This document shows, one piece after another, positions 8,444 to 16,660 of a stretch of 64,000 nt of DNA. How positions within the stretch are numbered: position 1 is the first letter of the stretch; every line of letters begins with the position of its first letter. The stretch is taken from positions 1,918 to 65,917 of the forward strand of contig NZ_PJJL01000064.1 in the NCBI RefSeq assembly GCF_002929505.1, read 5' to 3'. This DNA is from Cryobacterium sp. Y57. Lineage in GTDB: Bacteria; Actinomycetota; Actinomycetes; Actinomycetales; Microbacteriaceae. The position numbers and the translations under genes are program-made. A model generated the notes under the pieces. It saw nothing but the letters and a program-made list of their open reading frames with translations, made no database searches and was not told the origin of the DNA.

Positions 8444-9091
8444 AACGGAGCAAGAGTCGTGTATAGCCTGTTCATGATTCCTGGTCACCGTCCGGCCTAT
8501 GGGATGCCCGCTACTGGGCCCACGGGTGGGCGGTGGGCGGGGGTGGCGCTTCGGATGGCGGGCACTGCCTCGGGTCAACTCTTTGGGTTGAAGTTTTAAC
8601 TTTGGGCGAGCCTCCCGCAGCGGTGACGCGTGGGTGGACCAACCATCTGATACGGCATGATGAGGCCATGCCGTTGTACCCACACCTTGCAAACCGATTT
8701 GCAAATGCCCTTCCTGGCCTGTGTCTCGCTGTGTTCGCCGTATCGCAGCTTCCGGAGCGTCGACATTGCTCGGGCGGTGGAACAGCGAAATCTCCGACGT
8801 AAGGGAGCGGCTCGGCTTCTTCATCGATGCGCAGCCGAACTCCCTGAGGTCAACATCGCTGTATTCGCAACTGGCTCGATCTCGATCATCTATCGAGAAA
8901 GCGAAGTTCCTAAGAACGCGCCATTGAACAATCGAGTCCTTAGCGGACGTTTTGGCTCTATTACTACTTAGACCCTTAATATTCGAAGCAGGGCGGTGAC
9001 GCTACGCGCGGGTACTGACATCGATACCGACGGAACGGTACGGGCGGCTCGCGGGGCCCTTAGTAAAAGTCTGACGGAATGGTTATCAAAC
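8444..9091. other. non-coding stretch upstream of the lanthipeptide operon
   Basis: About 650 bases with only short, mutually overlapping open frames of no recognisable family. The base composition drifts toward A/T near 8960-9090, approaching the lanA promoter. I see no regulator gene (no LanR/LanK) here. Confidence 0.5.
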
Positions 9092-9121
9092 TTGACGTGA
9101 GACATTCAACTTCAGTACAGT
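9092..9121 (+). promoter_or_regulatory. probable promoter of the lanthipeptide operon
   Basis: TTGACG (9092-9097) and TACAGT (9116-9121) form a sigma-70-like pair with an 18-base spacer. It lies 44 bases before the first precursor ATG and just upstream of a strong G-rich ribosome binding site (GGGGGGGG, 9155-9162). Surrounding DNA is A/T-rich for this genome. Confidence 0.6.
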
Positions 9122-9165
9122 TTTACCCATTGGACTTGATAAAAACAAAACATTGGGGGGGGATT

Positions 9166-9384
9166 ATGAATACCGTAATCGAATGGAAGAATCTCGAACG
9201 ATCAGGGAGAAATCATCCAGCAGGGCTCGTGGAGCTCGACGACGTGGAGATGCGGGAGGTCAACGGCGGCACCACGCCTTGGTGCGCCACGGCAACAATC
9301 ATAATCGCAACAATTTCTGCCTGTTTTGGTAATACCGCGATATGGGGCTCATGTGAACTCGGCACTCGTGGCTGCTGCCGATAG
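9166..9384 (+). CDS. lanA1: class II lanthipeptide precursor 1 (beta-like core)
   Basis: This 72-residue precursor has a leader of 35 residues ending ELDDVEMREVNGG, a typical double-glycine site for C39 peptidases. The predicted 37-residue core starts TTPWCATATIIIATISAC and holds five cysteines (core positions 5, 18, 28, 35, 36), seven threonines and two serines, enough for up to five thioether rings. The N-terminal TTPWCAT with a hydrophobic run recalls the beta peptides of two-component lantibiotics (haloduracin beta starts TTWPCATV). The usual CPTTKC tail is absent and the C-terminus is instead RGCCR. The leader shares MNTxxxWKN and HPAG with the next precursor. Confidence 0.92.
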   Translation: MNTVIEWKNLERSGRNHPAGLVELDDVEMREVNGGTTPWCATATIIIATISACFGNTAIWGSCELGTRGCCR

Positions 9385-9402
9385 CGGATTGGGTATTGCG
9401 AA

Positions 9403-9633
9403 ATGAACACAATAACTCAATGGAAGAATACGTCTCTATTCGACGTCGATGAGTCAACACATCCTGCCGGTCGAGTCGATCTCACCGAGCTCAGTGATTT
9501 CGAACTCGATGGAATTAACGGCGCCGCGGGGACGGCCTTGGGTGGAACGTGGGGCTGCTGCTGGTGCGTGCCGTGGTATTCCAGCTGGACGCAGTGCGGC
9601 GTGATCTGCAGTCATCCCGGCTGCTCCTACTGA
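9403..9633 (+). CDS. lanA2: class II lanthipeptide precursor 2 (Cys/Trp-rich core)
   Basis: This 76-residue precursor has a leader closely matching precursor 1 (MNTITQWKN, HPAG, ELSDFELDGINGA). Alignment puts the C39 cleavage after Gly-Ala at residue 41, giving a 35-residue core. A second double glycine at residues 47-48 could yield a 28-residue core after trimming. The core contains six cysteines (52, 53, 55, 65, 69, 74), a CCWC cluster, four tryptophans and seven Ser/Thr. The spacing TQCGVIC loosely echoes the TxEC-x3-C ring motif of alpha peptides, but the glutamate is missing. It lies 18 bases after precursor 1 and is almost certainly cotranscribed with it. Confidence 0.92.
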   Translation: MNTITQWKNTSLFDVDESTHPAGRVDLTELSDFELDGINGAAGTALGGTWGCCWCVPWYSSWTQCGVICSHPGCSY

Positions 9634-9653
9634 GAACAAAGAGAAGCTCGGAC

Positions 9654-9682
9654 GCAGGACAGCCCGTAAAGGGCTGTCCTGC
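9654..9682 (+). terminator. attenuator hairpin between precursors and lanM
   Basis: GCAGGACAGCCC (9654-9665) pairs perfectly with GGGCTGTCCTGC (9671-9682) around a GTAAA loop, followed by CCCATTTTAA. A partial terminator here would leave precursor mRNA in excess over the modification and export genes, as is usual in lantibiotic operons. Confidence 0.8.
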
Positions 9683-9702
9683 CCCATTTTAAGGACATCA
9701 AT

Positions 9703-12700
9703 ATGGCTGCGGTCGTTCAGAATGCAAGTCCGACCTGGTGGAGGGCGATGAACCTCGATGAACGTCGTGACAACGGTAGGGCAAGCCGATACGACCAACC
9801 ATCTGGGGTTTTGCGCGCGTCGCGCTGGTTGACGCTGCCAGCACTCAAGGCGAAAACTTTATCGCGCGTTCAGGCTCTTTCACCTTTCGGCCTGTCTTGG
9901 GATGATCTCGAACACGCACTGGGTGAAACCGAGGAATCGCTGGCGAATCGGTGGCTCACTCAGCCAAAGTGGATGGAGGATCACTCTTCTTGGCTCGGAG
10001 ACGCAGAGGGGGATGCTCCAGAGATGGGCATGCTCAACGTTGTGCGCCCGCTTATCAGCGGTGCGAGGCGCGAGCTCAGGCAGAGACTTGGGTCAGTAAT
10101 TGATCTTGAACAGCCGTGGGGAGAATCGTTTGCCGTCGCGCTGTGCAACAAAGTCCCTCTGCAGGAGTTAAGTCAAGTCGTCGGCCTCACCATGGTGTTG
10201 GAATTGAACGTTTATCGGGAACTTGGCAAGCTGGTGGGGGGAACACCGGAGGAACGCTTTCGGTATTTCACTTCACTCTGTACCGAACCCGAACTGCAAT
10301 CTGCAATTCGCGAGGAGTACCCAGTACTCGTCCGCCAGGTTGCCGAACGATTGCGCTTCTGGATCGAACGCCGACTGGACCTTGCCCAAAGTTTTACAGA
10401 TGATGCTGAAGATATATCCGTGTCATTCTGGGCAGGGATGACGCCAACGACTGTCGACATAGATTTCGGTGCCGGTGATACGCATCGCGAAGGTCGGAGC
10501 GTGGCGATTTTTACTACCGACGTCGGAAAGGTCGTCTACAAGCCCAGACGTCCGAACATGGAAAGAGCTTTCGCGGGAACAATCGACTGGTTCAATGCGA
10601 GTGGCCCGCCGTACAAGCTCCGGGTACCGGAAATGGTCGATCGAGGAGAGTATGCGTGGTTTGAGTTCATCAAATCAGAACAGATTCCATTAGGAGGAGC
10701 CGACCAGTGCAGCTGGCGCTTAGGCGCCTTGAACGCGGTGCTGTTTGCACTTCAGTCCACAGATTTCCACCACGAGAACATCGTCTACGCCGGCGTGATG
10801 CCCGTTCCTGTCGACCTCGAGTCTTTGCTCCACACGGAACGAAGGTACGCCAACGAGGACCGTTCCGACTTGGTCAACGTAGCGAGCGATGCGCTCGCGG
10901 AGTCCTGCGTTGGTGTTGGTATTCTGCCAAGTCCCATAGTCACGAGCCGAGAGGGGCGTGTGTACTCCTCGGACATTTCTGCGGTGGGCTATCGTTCGGG
11001 GCAATCTGCCACAATTGCCATGCCGCGGTTCTTGAACGAGTCATCAGATGAAATGCATGTTGTGAACGGCCCGGCACCTCTCACCAGCGCCGACGACGCG
11101 TCTATGGATCGGGAAGTCTTGTGGGGCCGCCGCGAAGAGTTCCGCGCCGGATTTGCATGGGCGTACCGAGCCATCATCAGCGATCGTTCTGCATGGGTCG
11201 ACGCGGGCGGTCTCATTGATGGTTATGCAAACGCTCGTTCACGGTACATCCCCCGACCGACCATGGTCTACGGGAAACTACTCAGCGAGTCTTACCATCC
11301 AGACTTTATGCGCGACGGAGTTGATCGCGATTTATGCCTCGGGAAACTCTTGGCTGGCTACGCGAATCGACCCGAGCGAGAGGCTCTCATCCGCGCTGAG
11401 ATAGCAGATCTGCGCCAGGGCGACATACCATTCTTCGAAGTTGACGCCTTGACTGGAGAGTTCATTGCGGCCATGGACACAATTCGAGTCTTGGGGGGTA
11501 CCGAACCTCCGATTGAGCGCATCCGTTCTCGCATACGTGAGGGTATGGGCGCACAGGACCTCAAACTTCAGCTGCAATTGATCGACTACTCATACGCAAC
11601 CCTTCCTCACTCAGAGGCTCCACTCCGAGTGCCACTGCCAGCGTTGACCGACCCGATTGGAGACTCTCGCGACCAAAGGCTGACCACGTCGCTCGACCTC
11701 ATCCGGGAGCTGCGGGAAAACATGGTGATTAGGCCCAATGGTGTGGGATGGATGTCCATGGCAGCAATCGGCGAAACCGTCTGGGTCACAAAACCTACGA
11801 CAATGGACGTGTACGGCGGGCTGAGTGGAATAGCCCTAGCCCTCGAGGGAGTCGCGATTGCGACCGAAGAGGAGTGGGTCGAGACGCTACGGCTTGAGGT
11901 TTTGGACCAGATCAAGGCGTACGGTCCCTTGATCGACACTGATGCCGAGTCAATCGAGAAGATTCGCCAGTCGCAGAATTCGGGCGCATTCGGGCACATC
12001 GGCGGATTCGCTTTGACCATGGGCCGGGAATGGATCCGCAATGGCGACGAAGGCGCCCGCCAAGCCAGCGCACGTGCCCTCGATGTACTACGTGCCTTGG
12101 CACCTTCGGACGGCCATCACGACTTCGTTACTGGGAATGCCGGGGTGCTTTCCCTCATCGATGCCTTGGCCGGCGTTCTCGATAGGCCGGCGCACCTGAC
12201 CGCCCTCGCGGACATTTCGCGTGCGCTCGAGTCGGCGGCAATTCGCGACACGAGGGGCGCACGCTGGCAAGGGGAGGGCAACGACCGTCCGCTAATCGGA
12301 TTTTCTCATGGGACTACGGGTATCGCTTGGTCCCTTGTTCGAGCTGCCGAGGCACTTGAGCGACCAGAGCTTGCCGAACTTGCAGGCGATGCCCTCCGTT
12401 TTGAACGGGTGAATTCCGAACTGGCTGCTGGGGATTGGCCCGACCTGCGGTCGCTACCAATTGGGACCGACCATATGCGTGCGTGGTGCCACGGCAGTCC
12501 CGGTGCAGGATTCGGTCGAGCACTCATTCAAAAGCGCGGAATTCAGCTGGACCCCGTTGTTCACCAAGAGCGAAAGCGGGCTATCGCCACGACAGCTCTG
12601 ACGCTTAGCGTTGAGAACGGCCGAGGCGCGGGCAATAATTCTCTGTGCCACGGAAACGTGGGGAACCTGATCTGCCTTGAAACGATGTTGGGCGTGGATT

Positions 12701-12906
12701 TGGGTCGCACGGAGGTTACCAACCGGACCGATAAGGCCTGGGAACGCATCATTGGTTCAATTCGGTCCACGGGCGGCCTCTCCGGCGCGGCAACCGGCGT
12801 CGTGATCCCCGATCTCATGATGGGTTACGCGGGCATCGCATGGGGCCTGGCATATTCTACTCGGCAAGCCCCTTCGTTCAACATCCTCGCGCTGGATACG
12901 GAGTAA
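9703..12906 (+). CDS. lanM: type 2 lanthipeptide synthetase LanM
   Basis: The 1067-residue bifunctional enzyme carries an N-terminal kinase-like dehydratase domain. It has VVYKPRRPN (Lys280), TDFHHENI (Asp354, His356) and PVDLESLL (Asp371, Glu373), the residues used to phosphorylate and eliminate Ser/Thr. The C-terminal LanC-like cyclase (from about residue 700) has GFSHGTTGI (866-874) and the zinc ligands Cys929 (AWCHG), Cys982 and His983 (LCHGN). Length and order match the LanM family. It is the only synthetase in the operon, so it probably modifies both precursors, whereas most two-component systems have two LanM enzymes. A ribosome binding site (AAGGA) follows the attenuator. Confidence 0.95.
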   Translation: MAAVVQNASPTWWRAMNLDERRDNGRASRYDQPSGVLRASRWLTLPALKAKTLSRVQALSPFGLSWDDLEHALGETEESLANRWLTQPKWMEDHSSWLGDAEGDAPEMGMLNVVRPLISGARRELRQRLGSVIDLEQPWGESFAVALCNKVPLQELSQVVGLTMVLELNVYRELGKLVGGTPEERFRYFTSLCTEPELQSAIREEYPVLVRQVAERLRFWIERRLDLAQSFTDDAEDISVSFWAGMTPTTVDIDFGAGDTHREGRSVAIFTTDVGKVVYKPRRPNMERAFAGTIDWFNASGPPYKLRVPEMVDRGEYAWFEFIKSEQIPLGGADQCSWRLGALNAVLFALQSTDFHHENIVYAGVMPVPVDLESLLHTERRYANEDRSDLVNVASDALAESCVGVGILPSPIVTSREGRVYSSDISAVGYRSGQSATIAMPRFLNESSDEMHVVNGPAPLTSADDASMDREVLWGRREEFRAGFAWAYRAIISDRSAWVDAGGLIDGYANARSRYIPRPTMVYGKLLSESYHPDFMRDGVDRDLCLGKLLAGYANRPEREALIRAEIADLRQGDIPFFEVDALTGEFIAAMDTIRVLGGTEPPIERIRSRIREGMGAQDLKLQLQLIDYSYATLPHSEAPLRVPLPALTDPIGDSRDQRLTTSLDLIRELRENMVIRPNGVGWMSMAAIGETVWVTKPTTMDVYGGLSGIALALEGVAIATEEEWVETLRLEVLDQIKAYGPLIDTDAESIEKIRQSQNSGAFGHIGGFALTMGREWIRNGDEGARQASARALDVLRALAPSDGHHDFVTGNAGVLSLIDALAGVLDRPAHLTALADISRALESAAIRDTRGARWQGEGNDRPLIGFSHGTTGIAWSLVRAAEALERPELAELAGDALRFERVNSELAAGDWPDLRSLPIGTDHMRAWCHGSPGAGFGRALIQKRGIQLDPVVHQERKRAIATTALTLSVENGRGAGNNSLCHGNVGNLICLETMLGVDLGRTEVTNRTDKAWERIIGSIRSTGGLSGAATGVVIPDLMMGYAGIAWGLAYSTRQAPSFNILALDTE

Positions 12907-12912
12907 CTCCTC

Positions 12913-13353
12913 GTGGATATCGTGAAGGCCACAAAAGCACCCGGAAGCGATTGGTTGCGAACAGGAGGTGTACCGGAATTTGTCCCGAGCAAAGCGACAT
13001 CCGTTATAGCGATCGCGTTATTTGGAGTCACCCTGTCTATGGGCTTTTTGATTCACGTACCCTACAAGGTGGAGGTAACGGTGGTCGCCACGGCGCCGGA
13101 TTCATTGCGTCTAGCCGGCCTCAATATTCCGTCAGATTTCAGCAGTATTCCCGAACTTCAGATCGAGTGGGCCACCGGAAGCGTCACCGGAAAACCGGGG
13201 GTGCTTGAGGCAATTCCCGACTCAGGTGCGAAGGCTGCAATTGTTGCGATTGGTCCTGTGGAGGGACAGCCACCAGAGAGCTACGACCCGGCTGTGTTAG
13301 ATCTTGGCTCCAAGCCAATCCTGGTCGTACTCTGGGACGGATTGACATCGTGA
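12913..13353 (+). CDS. membrane-anchored accessory protein of the lanthipeptide operon
   Basis: This 146-residue protein (GTG start) has a cytoplasmic N-terminus of about 33 residues, one membrane helix (about 36-55, SVIAIALFGVTLSMGFLI) and a roughly 90-residue outer domain rich in beta-like alternation. The layout recalls the first strand and membrane anchor of HlyD-type adaptor proteins without the coiled coil, but no family was firmly recognised. It starts six bases after lanM and overlaps lanT by GTGA, so its synthesis is coupled to the exporter. A role as an exporter partner or in immunity is inference. Confidence 0.75.
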   Translation: MDIVKATKAPGSDWLRTGGVPEFVPSKATSVIAIALFGVTLSMGFLIHVPYKVEVTVVATAPDSLRLAGLNIPSDFSSIPELQIEWATGSVTGKPGVLEAIPDSGAKAAIVAIGPVEGQPPESYDPAVLDLGSKPILVVLWDGLTS

Positions 13354-15485
13354 GTAAACGAGTACCTGTTATGTTGCAGGCGGTCCAAACCGAATGTGGA
13401 TTGGCGTCACTAGCGATGGTGGCCTCTACACTTGGCCGTTTCACGTCTGTGCGCGAGCTGCGGGGAGTTATCGTCACCGGCAGGGACGGTACGTCCCTAC
13501 TTCAGCTCAAACGTGCCGCTCTCGAAATTGGCTTCGACGCGAGAGCCTACCGTCCCGATCCGGCCCAGCTTGCGGAACTGGCATTGCCGGTTCTTGCGGC
13601 ATGGGACGATGCACATTTTGTGGTGATTGAACGCCTCTCACGCGGAGAAGCCGCCATCGTGGATCCTGCCGGCGGTCGATCGGTCCTCTCTGCGGAAGAT
13701 TTCTTTGAACACTTCGCAGGCACTGTTCTTACGCTGAAACCGACACCAAGGACAGTTAAGATTCGTCGGCCGCGGCTTGGCTTGGTTTCGTTCTTGGTTC
13801 CGCACCTACCCCGAGCTGCGAGTTCACTTCTGCTCTTAGTCTCCGCGGCTCTGCTACTCACGGCAGTAGCGGTGATTCCGGCTCTTCTGCTTGGCTTCGT
13901 GGTCGATAACGTTATTCCGTTCCGCGATGAAGGCTCTCTGTGGCTATTGGGAGCATTCGCTCTCGTGATGGTCGCCTCGTATTACGCTGTCTCGTACCTT
14001 CGTTCGGATTTGATCCTGTGGGTGGAGAAACGCTTGGATGCGTCGCTGCTCAGCACAGTTCTTGCCAAACTGTTTACCCTTCCCTACTCGTTCTTCCAGG
14101 GCCGTCCTGCGGGAGACTTGCTCGTGCGATTCTCAAGCACTGCCTATGTTCGCGATGTCTTGAGCGGCCGGTTGTTTCCAATCCTTATTGACCTGGTCTT
14201 CTTAGTCGTATACCTGGCCATAGTCGGGTCGCACTCGATCGTCTACCTCGGCTTGCTGATTGCTTTCGGACTGCTGCAGATTGGCTTGATCGCCGGGTTT
14301 TCTCCACGAGCCAGAAGGCTCGCGGATCACGAAGTTAGTGAGATGTCCAAGACGCAAAGCGTGATGCTTGATACATTGCGTGGAGTCGAATCCATGAAGG
14401 CGCTCGGTACGGAGGAAGAGTCATTCTTTCGATGGAAGACCGCCTTTCAGCGGCAGCTGGAAGTGAGCGTCGAACGAACGCGCGTTGACAACCGTTTGTC
14501 GGCGATCTTGGAATCCCTCGGATTCATCACGCCGGTACTGGTTTTGCTGCTGGGTGTGACCTACGTCATCAGCGGCGACCTATCTCTGGGCGCGATGCTC
14601 ACGGTCAACGCCCTCGCGGCTTCTGCGCTCGTTCCTATTCGCTCAATAGGTATGAACCTTCAGGTCCTCCAGACCGTACGCGTGCACTTGGATCGATTGC
14701 GCGACATTACAGACGAAGCCGCAGAGGTGGTGAACGAGCAGCTGCCTCACCACGTCTTCCAGGGCAAGGTAGAACTGGAATCGGTGGACTTTCGGTATGG
14801 TTCCGAGGGCGAGCCCGCGCTTACCGGCATCACTCTCGTCATCGAGCCAGGTCAAGTTGTGGCAATCATCGGGCCCTCAGGCTCCGGGAAAAGTACGCTC
14901 GCCAGGCTTGTGCTCGGGTTGCACCGTCCGACGGCAGGGCGCATTCTCTTCGACGACATCTCAATGACGAACATCAATTTGCGGAGTATCCGCACGTCTT
15001 CTGGGATGGTCACGCAAGGGAACGAGGCCTTCAGCGGCTCGATCGAAAGCAATATACGAGTAGGGAGGAGCGGCGTCACCGCATCTGATGTGCGGAATGC
15101 GGCACGAGTTGCTGCATTTGACGGCGACATCGCCGCCATGCCGCTCGGTTATGACACTCCGCTTGGCGAATCGGGACTTGGCTTGTCGGGCGGTCAGCTG
15201 CAGCGCCTTGCGATTGCTCGCGCCGTGGCGGCTAGTCCGCGGCTACTCGTTCTTGATGAGGCCACGAGCCACCTCGATGGCCCGACAGAGAAAATTGTCG
15301 CGCGGAACCTATCGGAGGTGAGCGCGACCCGAATTGTTATTGCCCATCGACTTAGCACTGTTCTCGACGCCGACAAGATCGTGCTCATTCTAAATGGTCG
15401 AATCGCTTGCTCCGGAACGCATGACGAGCTGCTGGCGAACAGAGACTACTCTTCGTTTATAGACAGCCAACTCATCCAACCTTGA
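13350..15485 (+). CDS. lanT: peptidase-containing lanthipeptide ABC exporter LanT
   Basis: The 711-residue protein begins with a C39 cysteine-peptidase domain: Gln10, catalytic Cys16 (QTECGLASL), His89 (DDAHFVVI) and Asp105 (IVDPAGG). Six membrane helices follow (about 150-430) and then an ABC domain with Walker A GPSGSGKST (508-516), signature LSGGQ (612-616) and Walker B LLVLDEATS. All catalytic residues are present, so it should cleave the leader after the double-glycine-type sites (VNGG, INGA) and export the mature peptide. The start GTG overlaps the upstream gene. Confidence 0.95.
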   Translation: MSKRVPVMLQAVQTECGLASLAMVASTLGRFTSVRELRGVIVTGRDGTSLLQLKRAALEIGFDARAYRPDPAQLAELALPVLAAWDDAHFVVIERLSRGEAAIVDPAGGRSVLSAEDFFEHFAGTVLTLKPTPRTVKIRRPRLGLVSFLVPHLPRAASSLLLLVSAALLLTAVAVIPALLLGFVVDNVIPFRDEGSLWLLGAFALVMVASYYAVSYLRSDLILWVEKRLDASLLSTVLAKLFTLPYSFFQGRPAGDLLVRFSSTAYVRDVLSGRLFPILIDLVFLVVYLAIVGSHSIVYLGLLIAFGLLQIGLIAGFSPRARRLADHEVSEMSKTQSVMLDTLRGVESMKALGTEEESFFRWKTAFQRQLEVSVERTRVDNRLSAILESLGFITPVLVLLLGVTYVISGDLSLGAMLTVNALAASALVPIRSIGMNLQVLQTVRVHLDRLRDITDEAAEVVNEQLPHHVFQGKVELESVDFRYGSEGEPALTGITLVIEPGQVVAIIGPSGSGKSTLARLVLGLHRPTAGRILFDDISMTNINLRSIRTSSGMVTQGNEAFSGSIESNIRVGRSGVTASDVRNAARVAAFDGDIAAMPLGYDTPLGESGLGLSGGQLQRLAIARAVAASPRLLVLDEATSHLDGPTEKIVARNLSEVSATRIVIAHRLSTVLDADKIVLILNGRIACSGTHDELLANRDYSSFIDSQLIQP

Positions 15486-15520
15486 ATCTATCCAGTCGCG
15501 TCACCAATGAAGGGAACACC

Positions 15521-15691
15521 ATGAAGAAAACGTACTTAATTCTGGTCGCGTCGGGCGGCATCCTGCTGATCGTGAACAATATTTTCGCCGGACTAATGCT
15601 TATCAATGTAGCTGCCGTACTACTAATCCTGGTCCCCCCGCTGACATATCTGATCAATCATTTTTTCCGCAAGGCGAACGGATCCGTGTGA
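15521..15691 (+). CDS. 56-residue two-helix membrane protein, possible immunity peptide
   Basis: The product starts MKKTYLILVASGGILLIVN and is almost wholly hydrophobic, with two helices (about 4-20 and 24-44) and a basic end (FFRKANGSV). A Shine-Dalgarno-like AAGGGAA stands upstream of ATG 15521. Small hydrophobic proteins at this place in lantibiotic operons are often immunity factors (LanI/LanH type), but there is no sequence family to confirm it. It lies between lanT and the immunity-type ABC exporter on the same strand. Confidence 0.75.
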   Translation: MKKTYLILVASGGILLIVNNIFAGLMLINVAAVLLILVPPLTYLINHFFRKANGSV

Positions 15692-15727
15692 ACGTGCGCC
15701 ACAGAGTGTCCTTACTGTGGAGGACTT

Positions 15728-16657
15728 ATGCGCGTCACGTTTGAAGGCATCACCAAGTCTTACAAGAACCCTGTATTACACGGATTGACCTTCGAAGTGC
15801 GACCCGGCCGGGTTACTGGGTTCCTCGGTCCGAATGGTGCAGGGAAGAGTACGACCTTGTCTCTCATGGTCGGCCTCGTAGCGGCCGACGGCGGTCAGGT
15901 TCTTTTTGATGGATTGTCCTATGAGAGCCTCGGCCCTCGGCGTCGGTTAGTAAGCGTCGCCCTGGATTCCTTTGGGTTCAACCCATTTGTCACAGGCCGG
16001 AGGCATCTTCAATACGTCGCGGCGGCCTATTCACTTCCGCGCGAACGGGTTGAACAATCATTGACCCTTGCGGGTCTCGAGAACGCCGCCGACCGGCAAG
16101 TACGCGGGTACTCTCTCGGGATGAGACAACGACTCTTGATAGCGGAGGCGCTCATTAGCGACCCGGCCGTCATAGTTCTTGACGAACCCGCAAATGGCCT
16201 CGATCCCGAAGGTATCCTTTGGCTGCGTCGAACTCTGCGTCAGTTGGCTGACTCAGGTAAAACCGTGCTGGTCTCGTCGCATGTCCTTTCCGAGGTTGAA
16301 CAGATTATTGATGACGTCGTAATGATCGCCGATGGACGTTTACTGTATGCGGGGTCCCTAGTGGAACTTGCCCTTGCCGGTTCTTCCAAGGTCAAACTCC
16401 ACACACTTGACGTGACCTCTCTCGTCGGTGTTTGCGCGCTACACGGTGTAATTCCTACATCCATCGATGCGTTAGGGGTAACGATGTCGTCTCGTGATGC
16501 AGAACGGATAGCTGCGGCGCTGCAGCAGAATGCTGATTTCGTTGTAAGTGCGCGCGAGCTCATTGGTGAAAGCCTAGAATCGTTGTATTTCGATCTCCTC
16601 GCTTCGAGAAACACCAGCCGTGTTGACGCACTATCTGGCGATCAAGGATGGGATTGA
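15728..16657 (+). CDS. ABC transporter ATP-binding protein, LanF-type self-protection
   Basis: This 309-residue subunit has Walker A GPNGAGKST (34-42), signature YSLGMRQRL (about 128-136), Walker B VIVLDEPANGLDPEG and an H-loop SSHVLSE. The wording GMRQRL and GLDPEG is that of the BcrA/LanF/Nod branch of drug and lantibiotic self-immunity ATPases. A C-terminal extension of about 90 residues follows the ATPase core. It starts 36 bases after the two-helix protein and ends three bases before the permease gene, so the two form one transporter that probably expels the mature peptide from the producer membrane. Confidence 0.9.
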   Translation: MRVTFEGITKSYKNPVLHGLTFEVRPGRVTGFLGPNGAGKSTTLSLMVGLVAADGGQVLFDGLSYESLGPRRRLVSVALDSFGFNPFVTGRRHLQYVAAAYSLPRERVEQSLTLAGLENAADRQVRGYSLGMRQRLLIAEALISDPAVIVLDEPANGLDPEGILWLRRTLRQLADSGKTVLVSSHVLSEVEQIIDDVVMIADGRLLYAGSLVELALAGSSKVKLHTLDVTSLVGVCALHGVIPTSIDALGVTMSSRDAERIAAALQQNADFVVSARELIGESLESLYFDLLASRNTSRVDALSGDQGWD

Positions 16658-16660
16658 CCA

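Noticed and set aside
8657-8971. 104-residue plus-strand frame upstream of lanA
   Set aside because: No motif, no ribosome binding site, and competing frames of similar size. Not a convincing LanR-type regulator.
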